Positions 13,701 to 23,382 of a DNA stretch of 64,000 nt are shown piece after piece. The position numbers were made by a program, and so were the translations under genes. This DNA is from Schizophyllum amplum (taxonomy: Eukaryota > Basidiomycota > Agaricomycetes > Agaricales > Schizophyllaceae). How positions within the stretch are numbered: position 1 is the first letter of the stretch; every line of letters starts with the position of its first letter. Location: positions 186,001-250,000 of the forward strand of contig VDMD01000020.1 in NCBI GenBank assembly GCA_007026445.1, in the 5' to 3' direction. The notes beneath the pieces are model-generated. The model did not search any database and was not told the origin of the DNA. It saw only the letters and a list, made by a program, of their open reading frames with translations.

Positions 13701-14946
13701 AGCCTGCGATCCGCGGAGACCGACTTGCAACGATCATCAGCCTGGCATATATGCGCCTCAGTCGTGAACAAGCGAGTGACGGGTGAGCGGACCTCCCAGG
13801 CTATTGACGACCTCTTGGCTAAATAATGTATCAGATGTCCCCTCGTTCCTGGAGAGCGGCCTTCAGGAATTTTGGACGGCAGCGATAGAGAGCAAGAGTG
13901 CAGATACCACACTGCGCCAGCATGCACTAAAAGGATGGGCTTGGGTGGGTGTTCATCGCTTTTCTCTCCGACTGTTCACTAGTAATGTGACTTCAGATCT
14001 GCAGAGCGCTGCTTGTCCGAAACCACGCCGGCGCCGCAGAGCTCGTCAACAAGCTGTTTGGCCTCTTCGATGATAGCACGGTCAGCTGGGACGCAGCGAA
14101 GGTCATCGGCCAGATTGGTCGCGCGGACACTGTCTTGACCAAGCGGAATCACGCCGTCATCCGGGTGAGCCATCTCCGCCACACAACATAGATGTTATTA
14201 AAACCTGTCCCAAGATTCTCTACCTGCAAAAATACGTCAACAGCATCCTACCGCGTATCATGAGTGACGCTGCGGGAAGGGAGAGTAAGGCTTTCCCCTG
14301 GAGAATGCGTCTCCAGCTGATATATTGTTTCCATTAGACCCCGTAGTGCAAACGGCTAGCCTTGTCGCCGTCACCTCGCTGATCACCGCCGTACCCAAGG
14401 CGACATACACGCAAGAGTTGGACTCCGTCAGTAGTCATACCAATCATGTGCGCATGACCTGGAACTTACTTTTGGGCAGCTGTTCCCGTTGCTGCTCCGC
14501 GCACTGGACCTGCCGGATCCCGACCTCAGGGCAAGTGTAATCGAGACGCTTCTCGCTATCAACAACGACGATGCACCAGAGAGCAGCAGGGCCTCTGAGC
14601 ACGCTTCAACCCTTGTATCCGTGATGCTGAAGAACTGCACGGTAGACAGCATGCCAACTACGGTGAGCTGTTGCTCGTCTCTAATCTATGGCCATCTGAA
14701 TCGCTGACACATCCCAGCGCGTACGAATAGCAGCCCTCCGATACTTGAGCATCCTGCCCCGGATACTGATGCGTGAAGTAATGCAACGCTACAAGGCCAC
14801 TGTTACCAAAGACCTAGCCAAGACGCTGGACGACCCGAAGAAGGTGGTACGAAAGGAGGCTGTTACGACGAGGTGCGATATATTCATTCTTTTGGCGCCA
14901 ATGTGCTGATTTCTGCGGTTGTGCGTTCTGCAGAACAAAATGGTAG
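10790..14946 (+). CDS. MMS19: MMS19, targeting subunit of the cytosolic iron-sulfur assembly complex
   Basis: HEAT-repeat protein that, with CIAO1 and CIAO2B homologues, delivers Fe-S clusters to nuclear DNA-repair and replication enzymes such as XPD. At least fifteen short introns divide the gene. The N-terminus reads MADIERVARTWV, then across the first intron EITNRRLTWLNVVKALGEYL and SEDDELRRKGIDFLASVL. The MMS19-N hallmark CSKLDDTETVIPALKGLVPL sits at about 11205-11260, and FPITFRPPPNDPYGIT at about 11710-11750. HEAT-like helices continue (EEVLALLAKISENTP, VDVAKYIDRLVPLLFNL, FPLLLRALDLPDPDLRASVI). The last exon gives VRKEAVTTRTKW before the TAG at 14944-14946, matching the family's usual end. 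Estimated length is about 1,050-1,100 aa, normal for MMS19. Confidence 0.92.
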
Positions 14947-15061
14947 GGCTTTCATCTAGTGGATCTTCGTATGAGCCTGACTGACAATGGCTTAGGTTTA
15001 CAGCATGATATCACGAAGCCAGTTCTTCGGCCCTGGTTGGACGAAGTGTATAATTTAGAAG

Positions 15062-15568
15062 TCAAGATAAATCTCCCATCTGCTGACTGCTGCGACGGCC
15101 CTCAAGCGTGATGCCACGAGCAGCGACACGCTGCTTGAATTTTTCGTGCCATTCGTCCCTCGCGACTTGCCCGTTGTATGGATCGTTGATGATGCCTGCG
15201 TCGGCGAGGTGGTGGACGGCTTCGATGACCCACCATGCGCATGACCATTGGCTTGGATCGTCGGGGTATGCGCCTTCAATGTGCACCGCGGGCAGTTCGT
15301 GAGGAAACTTGACACGGCGTCCTCCAGTTTTGCCTCCACTTTCGGGAGGCAAATAAAGCCGAGGATGCGTTCGATGCCCATAATCCAAGGGCACATGCTT
15401 AGGTTGCCATCCATCTCCACCCTCGTCAGTCACTTGGTACACAACTGTGGAAGGTTCTGCATGGGCGTCGAAGGTCGCGGCAGCATGCAAAATGAGGCCC
15501 CAGTGATATCGGCCTTGTAGACGTTGATTATCGACTTTGAACGAGTAGAGGACGATGAACAGATACAT
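15062..15568 (-). CDS. Orphan basidiomycete family protein, copy A
   Basis: An open frame of about 168 aa from MYLFIVLYSFKVD to QQMGDLS. A start 24 nt upstream is also open, but homology to copy B at 27066-27617 begins at this Met. Shared blocks are MYLFIVLY, KVD-RxQGxYHW, VYQxT, PAVHxEx-YPxDxxQWSCAWWVI, DAxxxxDP and FKQRVxAxGxxLE. I do not recognise the family and see no signal peptide, membrane helix or catalytic motif. Between about 15300 and 15390 the match to copy B continues in another frame (ERILGFICLPKVE against ERVIGFIRLPEVQ). This suggests two compensating indels or a sequence error pair. It is convergent with MMS19, about 115 bp away. Confidence 0.7.
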   Translation of the reverse strand: MYLFIVLYSFKVDNQRLQGRYHWGLILHAAATFDAHAEPSTVVYQVTDEGGDGWQPKHVPLDYGHRTHPRLYLPPESGGKTGGRRVKFPHELPAVHIEGAYPDDPSQWSCAWWVIEAVHHLADAGIINDPYNGQVARDEWHEKFKQRVAARGITLEGRRSSQQMGDLS

Positions 15569-15889
15569 GATCTCGAGCCTATGTTGACACACGGATCAGT
15601 CCTGTAATCGCCATGCCCTACAGAGCCAAGACAGGCGCAGACAGCACAAACAAAGGATGGTTGAGATGCACAGATCGATGTTCGTGACAAAGATTCCGGG
15701 ATCGTGAGAACGGTACTCACTGGAGGGAGAGTGGAAGTGGACTAAAATACGTGCGCGATACGGTGAGACCGACGGCAGCGAAAAGTTATGATGCTGTACA
15801 GCAAACTAGAAGACCATATAAAGAATTTTGAACTGCGCGCGCGGCTATAGAGAGGAGACGGAAACAGCTGTAATGGCGTATGCGCGGGG
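15569..15889. other. Intergenic, no gene seen
   Basis: About 320 bp between orphan family copy A and the 3' end of the DHHC gene, both on the minus strand. It should hold the copy A promoter. Nothing else was recognised. Confidence 0.45.
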
Positions 15890-17286
15890 TCATTTAGCGT
15901 CTCGCATTACAAGCCGATTGAGAACATTGGGGTTGATTTTTGGCCAAGTAAATCTTGCGCTGCCAAAGGATAACTATAAGAGAGTGAGATTGACGCTGAC
16001 AATCTTGTACGTACCCGTTTGCTCGGGAAGATGCCCTTATAACAGCACCCCAATTCCTCGCTGCGCCCAGATCGTAGAGCCATGAAGCATCAGGCTGATC
16101 AATGGCATATACACCTGATCTCGACTGCTCGCCCGAGCTAGGTATACATATGTATCGCACATTACACCCGCGCAGAAGCTCGAACATCGTCCTTCCACGC
16201 AAGACGTTACGTGCTGTGATTATGGCCAGACCCTGCGACATGGTAAATCATATGTTCCAGGGAGCAGTCAAAAGGGGCTTGCACTTACCAGCGCGAACAA
16301 GGCGAATAATGAGCCCAGAGCAAAGGTAGACATCAATCTCAGATGTGGCCGTTCGACCAGGCATCCTGGAGAACATAGTGTCGGACAGGCGCTATTATGT
16401 CTCTGCAGAGCCCGCACGCCTAGCACGCCACCAAAGACCCATCGCCCGATGGGGCCGCCTATAAAAATCCAAGATCCCCACCAATCCCACCAGACGCTTC
16501 TGGCCCATGGGTCGCTCCTCGATATAGCGACGGCCTCGACAGCATGTTGTAGCGTGATTTTGATTATGGGTGCAACGGCGAGCGCGACCGTGAGCGGGGT
16601 GAGTCCGATAAACAGCAGGAAGCGTTGCATGTTGCGCATGGTTACGCAGTTCCCCAGCTAAAGCCAAGTCAGTAATCACACCACATATCACAGCCGCGGA
16701 TTACCTTACGTACCCAAGGGCAATGGTGGTCAAAGTCGAGTCGGCATGTACCGCATATAGAGCAATGGTGAGCTCGAGGAGGCTTCCATGCACCGGCACA
16801 TTCATCCTTGTCGCAGACCGCCAAGTCCCCGTCGATATTTACGCACTCGTACGGCTCTGCCATATCGCCTTTGTCGGGGACGGACATGCGCAGGCGCAGG
16901 TGTTGATGTCGGCAGAGTTTGTGGTAAGAAAAGTTGATGATAGCGAACAGCACCGTGACGACAACAGCGTATATATCTGAGATCTGTTAGCTTTGTGAAG
17001 TACATAGATTTCGGTCGACTTACAGCCGTAAACAGTGCGACCATGGAGGCGCATCATCCAGTTGACTGGCAAAGCATTAATTCCAGAGCATGGTATCGAC
17101 AGCAAAACAAATTGTCCTTACCGCCTATCTCGAAACATGACAAGTACCACCCATACCTGTAAGCTGGTCAACGGAAGGATACAGCCGGTTCAAGAAGGAA
17201 AACCTGCGCCAGTATGCTAGCCACCAGAGTCTGCACTAGAGCTTCAAGAACTTTGTAGCGTCCTCGCATTATACTTTGGAAAGCCA
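15890..17286 (-). CDS. DHHC palmitoyltransferase
   Basis: Membrane S-acyltransferase that attaches palmitate to protein cysteines. The zinc-finger/active-site block reads [20 protein letters not shown] then DFDHHCPW, with [13 protein letters not shown] in the next exon. The catalytic Cys is in DHHC. Several hydrophobic helices flank it ([13 protein letters not shown] before, [19 protein letters not shown] and [12 protein letters not shown] after). A conserved tail [27 protein letters not shown] is joined across an intron ending TTTGGCAG to [17 protein letters not shown], stop at 15890-15892. Introns are about 50-70 nt. The first one or two exons are uncertain: ATG at 17284-17286 opens a hydrophobic exon, but its join to [13 protein letters not shown] was not resolved. 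Confidence 0.85.
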
Positions 17287-17607
17287 TATGCACACTGTAA
17301 CAGGCCAACAAATAATGCTTTCAAGGTAGACGACGTCTTGGGAACGACCGTGATAGTTTGCGGCAAGTGGTGGCAACTTTGGTTCTATTTGTCTACGTGT
17401 CACGCGCAGCCTCAACTTCAACTGCACGTGACCAGACCGAGATCGGAGTCTTGTGTTGAAGAAATCGCAAGGACCAAAGACCAAGGCGTATGTACTCTGA
17501 ATGTACTTCTACAATTACAAGGAATTAGCCAAATGGCGAATAAAGAACACGTATCGCCCGCGGGTACGCAGCCCAGACGGCGTACGTTAGCTTGGTATGG
17601 AGGCGGT
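17287..17607. other. Intergenic, no gene seen
   Basis: About 320 bp between the DHHC gene start and the LRRC40-like gene end, both on the minus strand. If the true DHHC first exon lies further upstream it would fall here. No other signal was recognised. Confidence 0.4.
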
Positions 17608-20275
17608 TCACTCGATTCTGCCTCGCAACCAGCTTAGCAGACCTTTGGTCCCCTCCCGCTCCCATACGCGGCGCTGTGGTGCGCGGAAGCTGAAGTCTCA
17701 TTAGCATACTGTAGTGCGGGCGAACGCAATGCTCACGTGTTTCCTTCGACCAAGAAAACATCCAGCGGCAGAAGGCCCATCTCTGGGGCACTCGTCCAAT
17801 TCGTTGTCACGCAAATCCAGCTCGTCCAACTTCCACCCCGGCACCTCCCGATTGCCCTTAAAGCGCTCAGCAGACCCTGGAATCCGTCAGCTCGTTTATG
17901 CGGTTGCCCGGAGGCCCAGCACGCGCAGCCCGGCCCGCCCGTTCTCGGCAAGGATGAGCTCGCTGAGCACGGGTGTCGTCAGCGCGGCGCTCGTGAGCTG
18001 GTTGTAGGTCAAGTTGAGTACCCGCAGCGACGGGAATAGCCGCGCGAGGAGCGGAGCAGGGGCTCGCTGGCACCTGGGGACCCTGGCGCGGAGGATACGG
18101 GGTCGTGTCGTGCTACGGTGATGTTGTCTCCAGGTTGCACCCCTCGAAGTCTAGCTCCTCGAGGACAGGCAGGAGCGCAGCATCCGAGGGCAAGAGTGGT
18201 ATTGTGACGGTGCGATCCTTTCGCCGGCTGACGAGCGTGAGCGAACGCAGTGTCGCCGCAAAGGGTTGCGCCGCGATCACGCTCAAAGGCAACGTCGCCG
18301 TCGGGACCTTGAGGTCCTCGCTGCTCGCGGAAGCGAGGCCAGGTGCTGCGAGCGAGAAGGCGCGGGAGTGCGTTGGCGCCGTGGAGGGTGGTAGAGTCAA
18401 TGTCTGCGTACGATCATCGTAGTATTTCGTCTTGTCGAGCGCGATTCCCGCCAGGTGGCGCCGGTCTGTCCTCTTCTTCCTTCTTCGCCTTCGCCTTCGC
18501 CCTCTCCTTCTCCTCCGCTTCCTTCGCGCGGGCGAGCCGGCGTCCGCCCTCCGTCAGCAGTCCCTGGTCCGCCTCGAACTCCCAGACTTCCTTGACAATC
18601 TCGGGCTTGGGAGCAGGCTTGCCATTTGGTTTGTTGCTCTGGCTCTGCAGGTTGCGCCAAATGGGCTGTACGTGCCTTTCGGCGCTGTTCTGCCTCGATT
18701 TCCCAAGCCTCGCGGATGACCTGTTTGCCTACTAGAACGCGCGTTACGCCCTCAGGAGGATCTTCAAGAATAAAGTCGAAGGATAACTCCTGCTTGAGCT
18801 GCACGAGAGATGCCTTCACGGCTTCCAGGTTGGCGCGAGTCTCCCGAAGGTCGAAGAGCTGCAAAGAGGGAAAGGAGCCCGGCGGGAAGACGTTGTCTGT
18901 GAAAACTTCATCGCCAAGGTCGGCCTGTGCGAAGTGGAGCTCCTTTAGCTTGTGAAGTCGTGCCGCGGCCGAGAGAAGAGTGCGGCATGGCTGGTCGGAA
19001 CCGACGGGATTAGACGACAAGTCGATCTTGATAAGCGTGCTGGGGAGAGGGAGATCGACAGAACCCGCAGCCAGCTTGTTGTGGGAAGCGTCAAGCGTCA
19101 CGAGGCGGGGTAGAGGTACTGTGGATCGAGGTATGTCACATATAATGACAGAGTCGTTCTCCGAACGTTTCGCTGGTCGATAACCGGGTGCGAAAGGCTC
19201 ATTGAAGTGTAGAGATGTCAAGGCGTTGTGTGATACGTTGAGGACGGTGAGTTCGGGTAACGAGAACAGATCCGGCGGGAGCTTGACGAGAGAGTTGTGC
19301 GACACATCCAAAGTAGAAAGAACCATGAGGTCGCAGATATCGGCCGGTAGTTCGGTGAGTTTGTTTCCGTGGATCTGGCTGAAGATGAGTGCTTGTGGAC
19401 GGACAAAAGGGGAGCAACAACGCACGTCAAGGACCTTCAAAGACCCAAAAAGAGATATCTCCGACTGTATCTCCACTATGTCGTTATTGAAAGCCTTGAG
19501 TACTTGCAGATCCTGCGCATCGAACCACGCAGGCGAGGACGTGCCCTTCTTCGGAGGCGCCGGAGGGAGAGGTGGCTCATCGGGCACGCTCTTCAGCGGG
19601 TCCGGCGTGATCCCAAGGTGTATCTCAAACAACGCAGATGGTATGCATGGAAGAGATCGTGCAACGATGTTGAGAGCGCCTGCAATAGTCCGCTTCATCA
19701 CTGAGTGCAGCGGCGCCAGGGCAAGTGGATGGGCATCTACCTGTTGTGCGAGCGCGCTCTATTGTCTCCCGAAGAGACAACCGTCCGAGGATATCCTCTT
19801 CTACAACCGGCTGGGCGTCGGGTACCGCGTCCTCGAGCGTGTCGGACGGAGATGCCGCCACCGAGCGCTGGGCCTTCTTTGCCTCGGCGCGCTTGAGCGC
19901 AATCTGTTCGCGAATGGATAATTGTGGAGTGGTGCTCCGTGACGCGTCTTTCAGCGGGGATGGCGCGCGTACAGCCGGCTTTGCGGGCGTGGCGACGCGT
20001 CTTGGGAACGTCGAAGCCTTTCCGGGGGTTGGGGATCGGTTCGGGGCGGTCGCCTTCACGGACGGTGCTGGCTTGGATATCGTTCGCAGTCTGGTTGAAG
20101 GTGCGGCAAGGGTGTTGCTAGATGACGGCTTCCCCGGGGTGTTTGGGGTCTTTGGAGTCCGCGGGGATGATGAGCCCACTGACGAGTTCGTGCGCGATCT
20201 AGAGGGCGTCGTTCTGGATGGCGGATCGACTTTCAGAGTGTGCCCTCTGGAGGAAGGCTGAGGGATTCTGGACAT
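17608..20275 (-). CDS. Leucine-rich repeat protein, LRRC40-like, with disturbed frames
   Basis: Starts MSRIPQPSSRGHTLKVD with a Ser/Pro/Thr-rich head, then SIREQIALKRAEAKKA, then LRRs: IHGNKLTELPADICDL, LDVSHNSLVKLPPDLFSLP, LNVSHNALTSL, LVTLDASHNKLA. A second LRR set (LFPSLRVLNLTYNQL, LDELDLRDNEL) precedes the family-typical end RVWEREGTKGLLSWLRG, stop at 17608-17610. Introns include 19680-19740, an in-frame 51-nt one in exon 2, about 43 nt near 18070-18115, and 17690-17736. Coding character changes frame without a usable intron at about 18690 and 18450, and at several places between 17740 and 17930. These look like single-base indels, so the model is either error-affected or a decaying gene. 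Confidence 0.75.
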
Positions 20276-20512
20276 GACGGAGCGCAGCAGAGGGAAATTG
20301 GAAAACAGGAAGTGGAGGTAAGAAGAAAGATCAGATTCCACGGACGGCCATAGAAGGCGCGTGCCTGGAGGTGACCTGGACCCACAAAGGCTAATGAAGT
20401 TACCTCTCAACTGACTCTCATCGTACGGACTGTAGGTAAGTATGAACATCGAAAACACGCGCAGATACTTTATCAACTTCGACAGACAGCTTCACCACCA
20501 CCGTACCAAGTT

Positions 20513-21447
20513 CTACCCTTCCGCAATTCCACACCAGCCTCCCCGACCATCCATCCTAGGCTGGAAGTCTCCCAACTGGCTGTTGATGCTCTCAACAACC
20601 TCGACAAATGCTCTGACCTTGTCCACCTCAGTATGCACCCTTCCTTCCTTCCCTGACACAGACCGTACGAAATCGTTGTCGGATATGAACCGCGCAATGG
20701 TGATGTGTGCACTTGGCAGTGTATAGCGCGATTGAGGCAGGACGCCCACGCTCAGCGAGAGCGCGTAAAGGTCACGGCGGAGATGATGGTAGGTCTGCGT
20801 ACTCGCGATGTCGCCTTCCCTCACATCCTGCAGTTCGTCGGGCACGAAACTCAGGGCGAGCCCGCCGAAGTCGAAGTTGAGTCGCGGGCGAACGAGCCGT
20901 GCGGGATGCGCACGAGGATATGCGACCAGTGCATCCGACACGCAGCCAAGCTGCTGAATGACAGCATCGACGTCTGCTTCTGTCTTCCCGGATACCAGCT
21001 CGAGCAGAGTGATGTGCAGGTTTCTGGCGGGCACGAGCCAGATGTTTGGTGAGACTGCCTTCAGGCGGTTCTGTATGTCCTCCGCTAGGGCTATGACACT
21101 CTGGGGTGGGAGAGCGATGAGAGTGAGGCAGTGTCTTATGTCGATATCGGGCTGGGGTGCGCCCTGCTTCTGCGCGCGATCGAGGGCGGATAGAATGGGG
21201 TCTACACGGACGCCTGCAAAGCCGTCCGATAGGAACTCACTCTTGCTTTTGATGTAGCCATCCATACGATGCTCATCGTACAGCTCTTGTATGGATCGCT
21301 AGAGGTGTCTGATCAGCCTTGGCGGCGCATCGTAATTGAAGAGACCACTCACTTTCTCCTCCGATCCTTGGACAATGCGAGCAACGCATCGAAGGGATTT
21401 GTACCCTGAGCCTGAGCCGATGCGCTATCAACAGCCAACACATCCAT
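20513..21447 (-). CDS. 2H phosphoesterase, 2'-5' RNA ligase-like
   Basis: The main exon (21265-20513) encodes 250 aa from MDGYIKSKSEFLSDGF. The two 2H-superfamily catalytic motifs are present: HITLLEL (His84, Thr86 of this exon) and HITIARF (His187, Thr189), about 100 residues apart as expected. This fold covers LigT-type RNA ligases, cyclic phosphodiesterases and fungal RNA-end processing enzymes; the substrate is not determined. An upstream exon from ATG at 21445-21447 (DALLALSKDRRRK) followed by a GTGAGT donor fits well with RSIQELYDEHR ahead of MDGY. The phase is off by one base with the obvious acceptor, so the start is either 21447 or 21265. Confidence 0.8.
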
Positions 21448-21661
21448 AGTTGAAGATCAAGCGAGAGAGCGAGGTACGTCAAAACGTCCAACATCCGTCG
21501 CCGTCCGCGAACTGGAATTCGAACATACACGTGAGCGAGGTGGGCACGTGGTGCGGGAGCAAACACGGCACAGCCTCCCCCAAGGCCCTCTGGTCCCGTC
21601 TCTCATCTCGCTAGGCGCCCTTGCGAACGACGCGGGCCAGCCCCCTCCGTCGACGGCCCTC

Positions 21662-22498
21662 ATGATGTCCTTCCCTGCACAGAACTGGCAGCTCGTATAC
21701 CGCGCCGCCACGAAACACGTCGTCGCCGCAGACGGCGACGCGCGCTATGGGCGCGCGGCGAGCGCGATAACGCCACGGCTCTACCTTTCAGACTACTTCA
21801 CCGCAAGGGACGACGAAACCCTGGCGCGTCTGGGCATAACACACGTGGTCTCCGTGCTGGAGCTGGTGCCCGTGCTGCCCGAACGCATCCCTCTGGGGAA
21901 CAGGCTGCACGTCAGCCTGCTGGACACGTCGACGACGGACATCTTGAGTCATCTGGATCGGACGACGGAGTTCATTCGTGATGCACTGGCCGCGGACGAG
22001 AAGAATCGGGTGCTGGTGAGTACATTGGTGATATTGAGTGTATGCTGGTGCTGGTATTGAATGCATGATGGTACTTGCGGCAGGACGGATATGTAGCTGA
22101 TACGTTGTTGGCAGGTTCATTGCTTCCAGGGCATCAGTCGCAGCGCGACCGTCGTTTGTGCATACCTCCTCGCGTCGTCGACGCCGAAGGCCGGTATGCT
22201 CGCACACGAGACTATTGACTGGGTACGCGAGCGCCGGGGAATTGTCTGTCCGAATCTAGGATTTAGGCGCCAGCTAGACGAGTATGCCAAGCGATACAAA
22301 ACCGTGGGGACGCCAAAGCGGTTGAGCCTGAGCCTGGCGGGACGGATACGATCGCTGCGAGGGCGAGAGAAGGTGGAGGCGAAGACCACTGGCTCGGAAG
22401 CTACAGAGGCGGACGCGGAGGAGAGGTCTGCGAAGGTGAGGGGCATTGAGGTACAAACCACCGAAGTGGTGATAGCAGCGACGCGGCAGGGTCTATAA
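21662..22498 (+). CDS. Dual-specificity protein phosphatase
   Basis: Two exons (21662-22015 and 22115-22498) around a 99-nt intron give 245 aa. The DSP fold begins SAITPRLYLSDYFTARDDET with GITHVVSVLE. The active-site loop HCFQGISRSATVV supplies the catalytic Cys121 and the phosphate-binding Arg127 of the HCx5R signature. Then come AHETIDWVRERRG and NLGFRRQLDEYAKRY, usual for atypical DSPs. The tail is charged and has no further domain. The start was chosen at MMSFPAQNW, since upstream residues look like leader sequence; the frame is open to 21548. Its stop (22496-22498) overlaps the MED4 stop on the other strand. Confidence 0.88.
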
Positions 22499-23315
22499 AT
22501 CAGGGTTGAGATCGAGGTCATCAAGAAAGTCGAGGCTGATTTGAGTGCGTTCGGTGTGGCGCAGGTCTTGGCGGTACGGGTTTCCGCCGGGTCCTGGCCT
22601 GCCTGCGTCCTGCGCGGGCGTGCGTGCATCGGGGGCTGACGACCATGTTAGTGAGAATCATAAATGAGTAAATGGTTGCGCACGTCTGCCGACCGAATGC
22701 GTCTCGCCAAGCGGGCCCAGCGAGCCCTCGAGACCGAGGCGGCCGAGGCGCATCTTGACCTCGTTTGGGAACGGCGGGTTGAAGACCTGCACAGGCTTGG
22801 GTGGAGGGCCGCCCGGGGCGGGGGGTGGGGGCTCGTCGAAGTTGGGCGGGGCGGAGGAGAAGGTGCTGAGATGTTGGGCGTACGCGAGAAGCTCGGGGTA
22901 GGGGATCGCACCTGGGGGCGGTTAGCTCGTTCCCCGTATTGAATGATGCATACACACCCTTATGGGCCTGCTCGATGGCTGTGAGACGCTGGTCGCCCTC
23001 GCGGAGGATGCCCTCGAGCGCGCGCTTATCGTCCTCGAGCGTGAAGCAGACCTCGCGCCACTGCGCGTCTAGGGCGAGGATCTCGGCCATAAGGGCGTCG
23101 ATCTGTCGCTGCTTGACCTGGTGCGCGTACGCGACGCTGACTGCGCGCGCCAGCCGCTCATTGCAATCCACAAATGCGGCGGGGGAAGGGGGGAGCGGCG
23201 GCTTCGTCTGGGGCGGGGCGAGCGAGGCGAAGAGCGTGTGTGCGAGCGTCTGGAGGTCGTCCAGTGGTCGGAGGAGCTGCTCCGACATCGACGATGGCTG
23301 CTCGTTGTTGTTCAT
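22493..23315 (-). CDS. MED4: Mediator complex subunit 4
   Basis: Three exons (23315-22958, 22911-22684, 22635-22493) give 242 aa. Subunit of the Mediator middle module that links transcription factors to RNA polymerase II. Visible family features are LLRPLDDLQTLAHTLFASL near the N-terminus, a coiled-coil segment (HQVKQRQIDALMAEILALD, FTLEDDKRALEGILREGDQRL), and the MED4 signature AIPYPELLAYAQHLSTFSSAPP produced by the first splice, followed by a Pro-rich stretch. The C-terminus is acidic (ISLDFLDDLDLNPDL), as in fungal MED4. Start chosen at MNNNEQPSS; an earlier Met at 23384 is open but would overlap the CLC start. Tail-to-tail overlap with the phosphatase is 6 bp. Confidence 0.88.
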
Positions 23316-23382
23316 GATGATGGCCTGGAACAAGAAGTGAATGGCATCCAGTCCATTAATTCGCGCCTTGTTCTCGACGCTC

